DNA of 64,000 nt from positions 775,001 through 839,000 of the forward strand of contig CM029126.1 in NCBI GenBank assembly GCA_016859345.1, read 5' to 3'. The first letter of the stretch is position 1. Each line of letters opens with the position of its first letter. Source of the stretch: Istiophorus platypterus. Lineage: Eukaryota; Chordata; Actinopteri; Istiophoriformes; Istiophoridae. The position numbers and the translations under genes are program-made. Below, in pieces: positions 25,096 to 36,369 of the stretch. Below the pieces are notes generated by a model, which saw only the letters and a list, made by a program, of their open reading frames with translations, made no database searches and was not told the DNA's origin.

Positions 25096-25376
25096 ACAGC
25101 AGCCTCAGGACCCTCAGAGACCTCAGGTCCCTCAGGTCCCTCAGCAGCCTCAGGTCCCTCAGAGACCTCAGGTCCCTCAAGTCCCTCAGCAGCCTCAGGA
25201 CCCTCAGAGGCCTCAGGTCCCTCAGGTCCCTCAGCAGCCCGAGGACCCTCAGAGGCCTCAGGTCCTTCAGGACCCTCAGCAGCCTCAGGACCCTCAGAGG
25301 CCTCAGGTCCCTCAGGACCCTCAGCAGCCCCAGGACCCTCAGAGGCCTCAGGTCCCTCAGGACCCTCAGCAGCCCT
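25096..25376. repeat. 45-bp minisatellite, about 6 copies, open in several frames
   Basis: Unit 'agcagcctcaggaccctc' continuing 'agaggcctcaggtccctcag', 45 bp, built of shorter 'ccctcag' and 'cctcag' words; the left end is less regular. Because 45 is divisible by three and the words lack stops, long frames are open on both strands: plus SAASGPSEASGPSGP, minus EGPEGPEASEGPEAA. On the minus strand it is acidic and lies between the 26.1 and 24.3 kb nek11-like segments, where human NEK11 has an acidic stretch. I find no clear splice sites, so coding status is speculative. Confidence 0.9.
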
Positions 25377-25379
25377 ATA

Positions 25380-26055
25380 CCTCATGGCTCTGGCTGTCAA
25401 GCCTCCTCAGGACCAGCCATCAACAAACAGCTGTAAGTGGAAACTTGGCTCGTGACTCCTGACAACTAACTGTTAACCAGCCTCCATGAAGTTCCTCAGT
25501 CCTCTATGTATCAGGGGATCTGGTTCATCACAAGTTTGACTCTAAACCTGGTGTGGAACAGAGAAGATGAAGGTATTTTTTTATCAGGTTAAGTCTTTTC
25601 TTTCAAGGACGGATGGATCATCACGTGTCATCACTGAGTACACTCACTCTAATAATTGGATCAGCCAAACCCATAACATGAGTGTATTTTGTGTTCTGAC
25701 GGTGCAACAGCCACTGGTGTGTTTCTGTGTGGTTAACAGCTGTCACGTCGTATAAACAAGTCGGTTTTACTTCGGTCGTTATTTCTGCGAAACAAACCAA
25801 TGAAGCAGGAGGAAGGAAGGAAATCAGCTCACAGTCCAGTTCGAAACCTTCAGTCAAACCCTCATTAGGACTGATCAGAGCCTCAGAGGGAATCATGCAG
25901 AGGACAGTCGAGGGGGAGGTTGATAAAGACACAAACAGCATCTCTCCTGTTTTATCTCTGGCAGTTTTTGCTCTTCACACTGAAACAAACATTTTTATCT
26001 TGCGACCATCAGCACCAACTGAACCAGATGGAAACCGACTCGCTCCAGTTGCTCC
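25380..26055. other. Intronic-type sequence
   Basis: The 152-codon plus frame (25,727-26,185) overlaps a minus-strand nek11-like segment and has no family resemblance. I do not call it a gene. Confidence 0.3.
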
Positions 26056-26059
26056 TTCA

Positions 26060-26132
26060 TCTCTTCAGCCGGTGTTGAGTGTCCCCGTCTTCGGGAACCT
26101 CGGACACACCGACAGATTCCAGGTCAGTGGTT
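26060..26132 (-). pseudogene. nek11: Possible nek11-like exon (post-kinase region)
   Basis: After an acceptor-like 'gatgtacag', the minus strand reads TTDLESVGVSEVPEDGDTQH and then reaches a TGA at 26,059-26,057. The G-x-x-E-V-P-E-D pattern resembles the human NEK11 segment with GYHEIPED. No clear donor precedes the stop, so either the exon is broken or the match is chance. Order and strand fit the locus. Confidence 0.4.
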
Positions 26133-26589
26133 CTGTACATCAGTGGTTTTATTTTTTGCTTTTGATTCTGAAGAAAAACCTCTAAACACAACATATATGA
26201 GTCCTGACCTTTTTATTGTCTACATGGATTTGTGGCTGTCCGGTGATTCTGTAGGAGAAAGAAAGGGTGTCATATGTTGACAAAGAGGGAGTCAAAGCAC
26301 TTGGGATGCAAACTGCATCTATCAGGTCCAAAGTGTTTAGGCTGAACAACAACAACTATAACAATAACAACAATAATAATAATGAAATTAATAATAATAA
26401 TGCACATTAGAGTTGATTTATTCTTAAACTACTGTTAATCTACTTTGCATGTTCCCATTTTTGCATTTTTGTCTGTACAGTAATTTTACCTCACACTTTT
26501 TACTTCTGTGCAGCGTGTGCAGGCAGGCTGGATCGGGTGGAGAAAAGTGTCAGGTGTGATGTGTGATAGAAGAGTTTCAGCTAAAATGA

Positions 26590-27060
26590 AAGGAAAGGTG
26601 TAAAAACTGTGGTGAGACCAGCGATGCTGTTTGGTCTAGAGACAGTGCCACTGAGGAAAAGACAGGAGGCAGAGCTGGAGGTAGCAGAGATGAAGATGTT
26701 GAGGTTCTCTCTGGGAGTGACCAGGATGGATAGGATCAGGAATGAGTACATCAGAGGGACAGCACATGTTAGAGGTTTTGGAGATAAAGTCAGAGAGGCC
26801 AGACTGAGATGGTTTGGACATGTCCTGAGAAGAGATAGTGAATATATTGGTAGAAGGATACTGAGTTTTGAACTGCCAGGCAGGAGGCCTAGAGGAAGAC
26901 CAAAGAGGAGGTTTATGGATGTAGTGAAAGTGGACATGAAGGTAGTTGGTGTGAGTGAAGAGGACGCAGAAGACAGGGTTAGATGGAGGACACTGATTCG
27001 CTGTGGCGACCCCTAAAGGGAAAAGCCGAAAGAAAAAGAAGAAGAAGAAGAAGAAGAAGA
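26590..27060 (+). mobile_element. RTE-like LINE 3' end with (GAA)n tail
   Basis: The plus strand encodes about 134 residues of a well-known fish LINE C-terminus, open to its natural stop. In order: 'LFGLETVPLRKRQEAELEVA', 'MLRFSLGVTRMDRIRNEYIR', 'LRWFGHVLRRDSEYIGRR', 'RPRGRPKRRFMDVVK', and 'RCGDP' followed by the stop. The 3' end goes into 'aagccgaaagaaaaagaag' and a (GAA)n tail at 27,040-27,060. It is 5'-truncated near 26,590. The good frame implies a fairly recent insertion compared with the other relics. Confidence 0.9.
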
Positions 27061-27064
27061 CTTT

Positions 27065-28475
27065 TTACTTCTGTGCATTTGCACATTTTTCTGTTAACTT
27101 ATGTATATGTATTATTTCCACTACCTTATGATATTTTGACTTTTTTCCTCTTTCTGAACTCAGTGTCTTAATTGTAAAAATGCAATTTCCCCACGAGGAT
27201 CATTAAAGTTTTTATGATTCTAATTCAAATAAGAGCAAGAGCGAGAAGACTCATAGGTGTTGATCAGTGTGTTGGTACTGACTGATGATATGTTGGTGAT
27301 GACGTGACTCTGAACAGGAGCTGATTGATACTGAAGAAAGTTCATGTAAAATTGAAATTATTGGCTCTAAAAAGGGGAAAAAAAGAGCCCTCAGGTTCAA
27401 CGCTGGATGTTTGGCCTGGAGCAAAGTTTGACGCATTGAGCCCCTAAACCACCAAGTCGAGCCAGGAGAGTGTAAATGTTTGACTCTGTTATTACTTTGG
27501 AACCACAGTTCCCACAATGCTCTGGGGGACATAAACACGAGGTACAATGTATCCAAGGACAACGTTGCCAGATGGGGCTGTTTCGGCCAGGAGGAGGATT
27601 CTGAATGAAGTTCTGCAGCTAGAGAAGGCATCTTTCTGTGATTTTATTTTTTTGTGATAGTCATTTCCTCTCAAAGTATGAATCTCACTGAATCTAAACA
27701 TGTAAATGAGTCTCGCGTCTGGTTCTGGTAAAGAAGCTCGAGATCCTCCGGAACTGACTGTGTGTTGCTGAGCCATCGGATCAGCAGCTGAGACTCCGCT
27801 TATTTCGGTGGAACCACAGCAGCGGCTCTGAAGGGGAGACGGCTCATAAATCTGCTCCGGGGTTTATGCTACATGATATATACCCACACATTTACATCCA
27901 AATTATAGAAACAGATTCGTTTCCCTCAGTAACACGACACCTCCTCTCCTTTCCACGTGTTGCGGGACAGTAGAGCCCCCCCCCGAGCAGCCTCGGGGTC
28001 TGAAACTCTCCCTGAACACTGTGGAACAGAGACACACTCGGCCCCTGCAGCAGCAGCAGAGCTCCAGCTGATGAAGTCCCGGGGGGTCCAGCGGAGGAGA
28101 GGAGTGATGGAGGTTTCTCATCCTCCTGCTGCTGCTCCATCCCTCTACCTGATTGGGAACAGAGAGATGAAGCTGCTCTGACTGAGGCTTCACTCCACTG
28201 CCCCCGTACCAACAGTAAATATTATTTTTCATTATCTCTGTCTATGAACCGTCGTCCCCTTTTGTTCCTTATTGTTATCATCAGCTCTTCAGACAGTAAT
28301 AACTGAGAGGGAGGCTAAACTGATGAAGTGCTGCTCTTCATCATGCAGGGACATTTATGGTTTTCATTTTCCGCCAAAGGAAACTGCACAAACGTCGACC
28401 GACACTTTATGAAACTGTCATATGCTTTAAAAAATGCAGTGTCAAAGGACCGAACCGGCTTTTCTGGTCTCAACC
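27065..28475. other. Intronic-type sequence with a moderately GC-rich patch
   Basis: 27,700-28,200 is relatively CpG-rich but has no CCAAT/TATA arrangement or exon that I can support. Overlapping minus frames at 27,892-28,232 have no recognised homology. Confidence 0.3.
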
Positions 28476-28479
28476 TTTA

Positions 28480-28652
28480 CACTACACAGGCCACATTCAC
28501 CCGTTCACACACGGTCGTATGCTGATTATGCGTCAGGGGCAAATTGGGGTCCAGTATTTTGCCCGAGACACTTTGACGTGTGGACTGGAGGAGGTAGGGT
28601 GAACCGCCACCCTTCCTGTGAGCAGGCCACCTGCTCTACCTGAGCGCCGGCC
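28480..28652 (+). repeat. Dispersed teleost repeat fragment
   Basis: The words 'ggggtccagtattttgcccg', 'gacactttgacgtgtggact', 'ggaggaggtagggtgaaccgc' and 'ctctacctgagcgccggccgc' match, with decay, a common fish interspersed sequence ('ggggttcagtatcttgcccaaggacacttcgacatg' onward to 'ctctacctgagccacagccgc'). The family is not known to me. Confidence 0.6.
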
Positions 28653-28654
28653 GC

Positions 28655-30910
28655 CAACCTTTGTTGTATAATAAGACACTGAAGCTCGGGTGCAGCTTCT
28701 CACTAACAGCAGCTTTTTACTGTTGGCAGCAGAGTGTCCCTGGAAAAGATGCAAAATGATGGCGAGTCCTCAGGTCTGTTTCTCATAACCAACCATAACC
28801 TTAACTAACTCTGAGTCGTCACGGCAACAGGGTAAATAGACTCATAAAACAGCCCCGAATGAGGAGGGGAGCTGTCTTTCTCCTGCTGTTGTTCCATGAC
28901 CCATGAGCATAAGCTGAGACATGAAATGACTAAACAGCTAAATAAAAACACACCAAAGCTCAATATTAAACTTTAGACTTTTTAGAAGCCACAGTATTGC
29001 CCCCCCCCCAACCAAGAAACTGAAACCCCCATCGCTCCACCTGAGATTGAAAGCGATCCCACCGCTCCTCAGTCTATCAACCATCAACATCTGTCCAGTT
29101 GTTGGAGATGATATAATCCGGTTTTAGAACCACCAGCATGAATATTAGAATTAAAGTCCAAATTCTACAAAGTTAAACTGAACCTCCAGGAACATTTCGG
29201 TTTATATAAATCACATATGTCAACATGACTATTTAACATTTTATCAGACAAAAAACAAACAGAACTCTGAGCCTTAACGTGCCTTGATATCTTTGTTTTT
29301 CACTTCAGTCTGATTATTACTGTAACAGGGATAAAATGATGACTCAATCTATCAGTGAATTGACTGATAAATGATCTGCAAATACTTTCATGATTGATTG
29401 CTTTAAGCCTCTCAAATGAGAGGATTTCTGGCTTTTCTTTGGAATAAAATTCATCATTGGAAATAGAATATTTTTGGACTTTTGATCAAACACGACGAGA
29501 TGTGAAGATGTTACATTCATCTCTACGACTTAACACTAAACTGAAGCAGCGGCAGTTTAGTTTATGATGAGAATAATGAAAACTGTAAAAAACGTGTCTG
29601 ATCATTGCTGAGAAGAGTAACTGGCCAAGGTTCCTCTCATCAACTGGCTGTTTCCCACCAGCTCCAACACACAGAGTGTGAATGGACGTCTGGTCTAAGA
29701 GGACACCCCCCCGCCCCGAGGACAGACGGTTGGTAGGAGGCGAGAAGGTGAAGAAAACCCAGGACAGCTGCTCTGTGTGTGTGTGTTTGTGAAATCTAAC
29801 AGCTCTCCCTGCAACAGGGAGATGGTGATGGTGATGGTAGGGGGTTAACCCATCTACCAGTATAAGTCACTTTATCCGTAGTTACTTTACCTGTAGTTAC
29901 TTTACCAGTGTTAAATGTTCCCACTCTACAGGCACAGGAGCTAAGTTATCACCTGTCATGTCTTGTTTAGTTTGAGAGTGTGTGTGTGTGGGGGCAGACT
30001 ATCACGTCCTAGTCTGTCTGTGATAATATTTATTATTTAGCTGTTACTGCTACAGTTGATCTTTGTTGGCTTTTATTTTATTGAGTTCTTGTTTTGTTCT
30101 GTATAAGACACTCGAAATCTAAAATTTCCTCTGAGAGTATAAAGAATAAAGTACTGGACAATGTTTTATCCTGGAGATTAGTTTGGAGAAGTACTGGGGT
30201 TCTGCAGGTCAAAGTTCACATCCAGTGGCGACGTTTGGGTCCAACGCAGGATGTCGTGTCTCCTTTGTGTAATTAGGCAAGGGGGGGGGGTCTGAAATCA
30301 CACCTGGGCATGAATACACTGGGTCTCCTATTTGCAGGTGACCTCCACCTATTTCTCCCCTCAGTCTGTGGTTCCAGGTGTTTCCAGGTGTACACTCGAA
30401 GCCCTCAGTGTCTCCAGGGGGAGTTGTGTGCATTGTGGGTAATGTAGGCTCCGGGTTTCAACATGAAGGGCGAACGTGTGGAGTAGAGAAGATGTTCCTT
30501 CTGGTTCTGCTGCAGCGATCTCAGATTAGATCGGATTAGATGGGTTCAGGTCAGAGGGAGCGGTTCTGGTCAGGCGGGTCTGGGACTGACTGGATGTAGT
30601 GAGGTCAGTCAGTCTGTTGTTCTCCTGCAGGCCATAGTAACTGGACAACTGATCTGGGAATAGGTGTGTGCTCAGTCTGACCATCACCCGGATTAAACTG
30701 CAGAAAATGTGAAATAAGAAATCTCTGGATTGACGGTCAACATTTGTCCAAACCTGCTGTTGTTGCCCCACTTTATTTTTTTCAACTGGACGCAGATCAA
30801 ACATTGATAAAACATTTATGAATCATCCAGATCAGATCAGATCAGAGACAGAATCACATTTCATCTCCACAACAACCCAGAAAGGAAGTCTCAGCGTTGG
30901 AGGCTGTTTT
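28655..30910. other. Intronic-type sequence
   Basis: Short C-runs at 29,000-29,009 and 29,705-29,711 and a G-run at 30,281-30,290. No exon or transposon recognised. A degenerate X-box-like match lies at 28,815-28,828. Confidence 0.35.
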
Positions 30911-30916
30911 ACCTCA

Positions 30917-31200
30917 TTGTCTCTCTCTCTCTCACTTCTTGTCTCTCGCTCTCTCTTTCCCCTCCTTTTCTTCCTCCCTCTCTCCCTCTTCCTCTCTCTC
31001 TCTCTCTCAGCTTCAGTATTTATCCAGCTCCAGTTCCTTTCCATTCCTTCCCTCCTCCTTTTGTCTGTCTTCACCATCAGCAGTGACAAATAGGTTTAAT
31101 CTCTCTCAGCCTCCCACTTTCTCTCGACCTCCACCACAAATTGACTGCTGGCCTTCGAAACCTCTCTCCCTCCCTGTCTCTCTCCCTCCTCCCCATAGAC
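30917..31200. repeat. Polypyrimidine (CT-rich) tract
   Basis: (CT)n and CCCTC-rich segments interrupted by mixed sequence. Produces Ser/Leu/Pro-rich frames on plus and Arg/Glu-rich frames on minus, which are artefacts. Confidence 0.8.
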
Positions 31201-31951
31201 AGTGTATTGGACTCGTCCCCTTGGTCCACATTTTAAATTGGCCATGATCGTCCCCAGATGCAGGACTCCTCTTTACTGAAAAATGGGATCTGACTTGTCC
31301 CTTAACTGTAGGCCAGGAGAGTTGAGCGAGAGAGTGTGTGTGAGTGACCAGTTCTTTACCTGACTCTGGACTAACTAGTATCTGATCATGATAAAGTGCC
31401 ATTGTCTTTCCCTTTCATCGGCCTGTTTTTAAGTCTGATGAAATCTTTTATCTTTCTTATTGTCGAAAAGATGTTTGTGGGACGATGTCATGTCCAAGTG
31501 AGGTGGAGACGTCCTGGTGTCCACCGGTTTCCTGGCGTCCTCGCCGTGAAAACAAGATGCCTTGAGGTGACTCTGGTCGATTACGGCCGACGCTGTTGCA
31601 TCTAGAGTTTAAAACTGAAGATAAAGTTTAGTTCCAGTTCTCAAATGGACGGTGAAAACTGTGAAGTTCAATCTTCCCTCCTGTGGGACCAGAGTTGGCG
31701 GCTTTGATTCTTACACTACGAATCAACTGACTGGACATGACCTGGAGCTTAACCAAACGTGACCTCTGACCCCTGCTTGGTTTCGTAACGTTTTCTTCAA
31801 AAGGGAAAAAAAAGGAGAGAGGGAGCGCTACTTTGTCTAAATCTACTATGGACAGAAAGTAAGAAGAAAGAAAAATGGAATCCCAGATGGAAGATAAAGT
31901 CAGTTTTACCTCACAGCTAACAACACTGAAATGACATTAAAACAACCTCAC

Positions 31952-32002
31952 CGATCTTTTGGCAGCATCCGTGAGGGAAATCTGATCCCAGATCTGCTCC
32001 AC
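31952..32002 (-). CDS. Candidate small exon, unassigned, within the nek11-like locus
   Basis: A 51-bp segment with an acceptor (gggtctctggcag) and a consensus donor (gtgaggt) on the minus strand. In the phase-0 frame it reads VEQIWDQISLTDAAKRS with no stop. It lies in order between the 37.5 kb and 26.1 kb candidates. I cannot align it to human NEK11, so it may be a fish-specific linker exon, a decoy, or part of another transcript. Confidence 0.35.
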
Positions 32003-32459
32003 CTGCCAGAGACCCGATGGATCACGTGACAATGGCGTAGGGGGCGAGGATCCCTGCCACAGACCTGAGACCAGCTAATGTCAGGCTGAATTAGTGAAAA
32101 TGGCCTCGTGGGTCTGAAGGAGCTGAAATGATCACTGCTGAACTGAAATCTGCTTCTTCCCCATTAAATCTACCACCAGTGCTGGATTCGTTTCTCTTAA
32201 TCCCTCGTCCCTATAACTTGTTTTCTTCATCTCAATTTCACTCTTTTCTGCCGCCAAATTAATATTTTTCACATCTTAACTTTATCTGTTGAGAAGCAGC
32301 CTCATCAACTCTGGTTTTAAAACCAGTTAATTCAATTATCAAAAGTCAGCTGAAAAAGAAAAATGCACAAATGCACTTCTCTGAATTTTTATTCTTTCAC
32401 TGCAAATAAGCTGCTAATAATGTGCATCCTAGTTAGCAGCAGGTCAGGACGCCCTGTCC

Positions 32460-32460
<1 letters not shown>

Positions 32461-32500
<40 letters not shown>
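32461..32500. repeat. (TG)20 microsatellite
   Basis: A perfect 40-bp dinucleotide run. Confidence 0.95.
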
Positions 32501-32503
<3 letters not shown>

Positions 32504-32754
32504 AAGTCTCTAATTAAAGGTTTTACTGAGCACAGCTCTGTGTGTGAGAATCACGTTATAATTTGAGCCCAAAAACAAACGGAGTTTTTGTCACATTAAA
32601 ATACAAAACCAGCAGCTGAAATCAAAGCTCCTCCACAGCCTCCACCTACAAAATCCTCGCTGTGTGTCTCAGGATAATCCCTACTAACGCTAAGACACAC
32701 AGACACACAGACACACTCACTCACTTACACACACACACACACACACTCTCTGCT

Positions 32755-32995
32755 CTGCTGCCCTAATTAGGGAGCTAAACATTATAATATTATTATAATA
32801 TTTGGCCTTTTCGGCGCTGCATAATAATGAAGTTGAGCTGAGCATAAACACAGAGACACGACATGTTATCTCACATATCTGTGAGTGTTTGTTCGGCTCT
32901 CGGCCTTTTAATAAGCGAACGATTCAGAGGAAGTCGGTGCCAAACGGTGATTCGATGACCACAGACGTGGAGCAACACGAGCAGCATTAGATGGT
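32755..32995. other. Candidate conserved non-coding element
   Basis: Begins 'ccctaattagggagct' (a near-palindromic homeodomain core), then 'attataatattattataata', 'cggccttttaataagcgaacg' and 'gtgattcgatgacc'. It has low repeat content and high motif density. This is inference from texture only. Confidence 0.35.
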
Positions 32996-33154
32996 GATTG
33001 TTTTAAAGTTGACAGCTTTTCAGAGGTTTTTATTTTTTTCACATAAATTGAAGTTATAAAATCCCTCCTCTGGTTTTCCATAAAAATGAACAGATTTTGT
33101 TTATTATTTTTCATCATTAAAATATTCAGTCGTCATTTAGTTACTCTGTGTATG

Positions 33155-33202
33155 AACACACACAGACACAGACACAGACACACACACACACATACACACA
33201 CA
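33155..33202. repeat. AC microsatellite with AGAC interruptions
   Basis: (AC)n with regular 'cagaca' interruptions. Confidence 0.9.
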
Positions 33203-33391
33203 GGTCTGCCTAATAAAAGGCGGGTAAAAACAGAAGCGACTCCCCGAGTCTCTGCTCCAGGCGGATTTAATGCACCTCTTTTACCGGAAGCTCTTTCTGA
33301 ATAATTATTCCCGCTAACGAGCTCTGAGACCATAAAGATGGACGACGTTTAATTTATGCGTCTCTCCGAGGTCCGACCGTCTCGTCCTTCC

Positions 33392-33475
33392 TCAGCCAAT
33401 GGCAGGGCTGGAACGGACAGCGGGCGGGGCCTCTAGGGGCAGGCGTGACGGGGACTCGGGGTTAAATAAAACTCT
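33392..33475 (+). promoter_or_regulatory. Promoter-like cluster: CCAAT, GC box, TATA-like
   Basis: On the plus strand 'cagccaatgg' (about 33,393) is followed by 'gggcggggcc' (33,422), 'ggcgtgacgg' (CRE-like half site) and 'ttaaataaaa' (33,463) with typical core-promoter spacing. No plus-strand coding exon is recognised downstream, so this could be an enhancer, a promoter for a non-coding RNA, or chance. Confidence 0.35.
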
Positions 33476-34148
33476 GAATAAAAACAGAACAACGAGACAT
33501 GAGACACAATTCGGGTCCGTCTGAGTTCACCTTTGCCTCATCAGTCTCCAGTTTATTAACAAATACACCTGAAATACCTAAAATCAACTCAGTTTTAGTG
33601 TTTCTGTGAAGAGGACACTACATTCCAAAAACACATCAGAAACGTTTAAACAGCTCGCACATCTTCAACAGAGCCTGTTTCAAAAAGAGAAGTGCCACTG
33701 ATCGCAGACCCCAGGTCAGGTATCATCATCATCATCATCACCATCACCACCTTCTCATCCTAAACTTTGTCACTGCCTGTTTTCATCAATCAACTGATAA
33801 AGTGGTAAGAGTTGGTCTGAAATCTTCCAGATCTCAGGAGCAGAGTGAAAATCTGAAACGCGTCTGAAACTGTTTAAGTAAAGAAGAAAGTCTGTCGCAC
33901 CCACGGTGGCGCCTCTGTAAAGGCACCACAGGGAAGAGTCCAGACTGAACGTCTAGTGTTGGGAGTCGCCTTCACTGAGCCCAGGTCGGAGGATGAAATA
34001 CACCAGGAAACATGTGTCTTAACCTCAATGACCTCAGATCTGCATGTGTGTGGTCGACGGGAAAATCAAAGACTCGCTGGGACAAAGAAATGAGGCGACT
34101 CTGACCCGGCAGATACTCACCCACACCTGTTCGCAATCTGTGTGTCAG

Positions 34149-34322
34149 GCCTTCATCAGGGTGGATAGCAGTGAGGCGTACCATCCGCCTCCTCCTCCTT
34201 CTCATCCTCCTCTTTCTCATCTTTCTCATCATTCTCCTCCTCCTCCCTATCGTCATCCTCCTCCTCCTCATCATAATCATAATCAGGCCTTCATCAAGGT
34301 GTAGAACAGCAAGGTGTATCCT
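34149..34322 (+). repeat. Duplicated about 38-bp block flanking a CTC/CAT array
   Basis: 'ggccttcatcagggtggata' at 34,149 recurs as 'ggccttcatcaaggtgtaga' at 34,286, each continuing with similar 'gcagtgaggcgtacc' and 'gcaaggtgtatcc' text. Between them is an imperfect (CTC/CAT)n array (34,188-34,283). The 187-codon minus frame over it is repeat-driven. Confidence 0.7.
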
Positions 34323-34324
34323 CC

Positions 34325-36020
34325 TCAGCTCTGGCTCCTTTAACACACAGATTGTTCTCTTGTGGAAAACTGACCTTAATGACCCTTTTTTTTTCAAAAT
34401 GGAGACACTTTGTACACACTTTGATTTAAAGTCAGGACATTTAACAGTGTAGACACATTTTAAAAGTAAAGACAATTTTTGGAAAAAGAGTAAAAAAAAA
34501 ATGGAAGAGGATATTTTAAAATGTAAAACCTTCATTCAAAGTGAGACTTTTTAGGAAATGGGGATATTTTTTGAAAGTGACGACCACCAGGGACCCACCT
34601 GTAACCTGAAGGGTCTTAAGACTGTGACGAATGAGGACAGTGTGCGTGTGAGTGTGTGTGTGAGTGTGTTTAAGTGAATATGAAATTAAAGCAGCTGACG
34701 TTTTCTCACACGATGACTTCAAATGTTAATTTTTCCCCAAACTGAGGTTTTTAGTTTTCATCTCAGCGTTGGTGTCTGAGTGGCAGGAAGGAGGAACCTG
34801 TCCCCGGTTTCATCATGTGACCTCGGGCGATGCAACCAGTCCTCTAATGAGCTAACGAGCAACGAGCTCCTCTGACTTTATACTCGCCCGGAGCTTCACT
34901 CGGAGTCGGAGCCGGATCGGAGTCCAGAACGTAGACTCACCTGTTCACTGCCTGACTCACTGAGAGATGACTGTATCACACGCCAGCACCGAGCGAAGGC
35001 CGAACGCTTCGAACGCTTCCCCTGACTGCTGGGGTGAGGGGTGGGGTGGGGGTGGGGGGCAGCCCGCCCAGTTTCTGTGAAACAACATGGAAATACAAAA
35101 ACATCAAATTAACTCTGGCTTTGTTTTCTTGATGTGACTCTGTATTTCCTGTGTTTAAAGCCCGGAGGCTCCTCAGTTCTGAACACTCACTGTGGAAAAT
35201 CTAAATTATATCTGCATCCAAGGACAAATATCAGAAGTGCAGCTGTTTTTCAGTCCATTAACAGATTTGCCTTCTGAGCATAAAGACTTTTTACTTGTTT
35301 ATTCTCGAATCCCCTGCAGCAGAGTCCGCCTCACTTCTCTTCCCGGCTCAGACTCTCCCACAAAAAATTTAACATCTCATTTGGAATCAACAAACTTTAA
35401 AGGATTCGTCTCATAATCAGGCCTGTTGGGTCCCGGAACAGTGGCTCCGAAAAACTGGGGTCAGGGGACTTCACGGGGCCCCGGGACGCCCCGGGACGAC
35501 GTCCTCCGCTCCACGATGAGTCTTCTCACTTTCCCGCTGTTACTCAGTGAAAATCTAAAAGCAGAGCTCAGCGTTTCGGAACATTCTCGGCCGCTTGGTC
35601 CCTTAGCGTCGGGGACGTTCAGTCTCGAGTCTTGTTACGGAGGAAGTTGACATCAGCAGCCGCCGTCCAGCGTCCGAGTCGAAGCACTGAGTCCTTTTTA
35701 CTGCTCCACATGAATTCCACAGCTTTAGTTATGAGTTACTCCACAGATTAAGCTTCTACAATGAAACGTGATAAACTTCCATTCACATAAAACCGCTCAA
35801 AAAGAACCAGAATCTACTTTCCCCTTTGAACTTCTCACAATTTTTCGTGTCAATATCATAATAAATAATCTCTTTTTTTTTTTTTTTTTTTTAAAAGCCC
35901 AGAAACAGAAAATAGATCAGTGAATTTGAGCCGTGTCTTTTCTTTTTTCTTCTCCCATGAATCATCAAAATCGGGACAGGACGGCAGCTTAAAGGCCTAT
36001 AAGGGAAGAACCGTCTCCCT
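34325..36020. other. Intronic-type sequence
   Basis: T20 homopolymer at 35,873-35,892. A minus-strand donor-like 'aacag|gtgagtctac' near 34,941 follows an open SSLSESGSEQ stretch (about 34,942-34,971); too short to call. Nothing else recognised. Confidence 0.3.
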
Positions 36021-36024
36021 GGTC

Positions 36025-36365
36025 CAAACCATCTGTCAGAAGTGACACTAATTTTAATGAGATTTATGACTCGTGGCCTTTTTAATACGCCGCAGCTCCT
36101 CAGGGATTTTCCAGATAAACACGCGATTAAGTTATTTAAGCGCTGAAACCTCCGGAGAGCGTTTCCGCTTCAGACCAGATGTGGATCTCATTAGTTTGGA
36201 CTTGCCGGCTCCTCGGTTTATTTCAGGAACTTCAGAGAGAAGACGGCAGCTGTTTCCACCTGAGGAGACGAGTCACACCTGCAGACCCATGAGTAGGTTC
36301 CAGGGCCAATCAATCCTGTTTAATGAGGATCTATTGTCGGGAGCTGATCCGACAATATGAGGCTT
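36025..36365. other. Candidate conserved non-coding element
   Basis: Non-repetitive, with 'taattttaatgagatttatg', 'ggcctttttaatacgccgc', 'gataaacacgcgattaag', 'ctcattagtttgg' and 'ttaatgaggatc'. The 95-codon plus frame spanning it is probably fortuitous. Confidence 0.35.
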
Positions 36366-36369
36366 TTCA

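Noticed and set aside
25727..26185. 152-codon plus-strand frame with a donor-like gtcagt after DRFQ
   Set aside because: The opposite strand carries a better nek11-like match in the right order; the plus frame has no recognised homology.
33972..34535. 187-codon minus frame with Arg/Met-rich centre
   Set aside because: Spans a (CTC/CAT) array and a duplicated block; no homology, no splice context.
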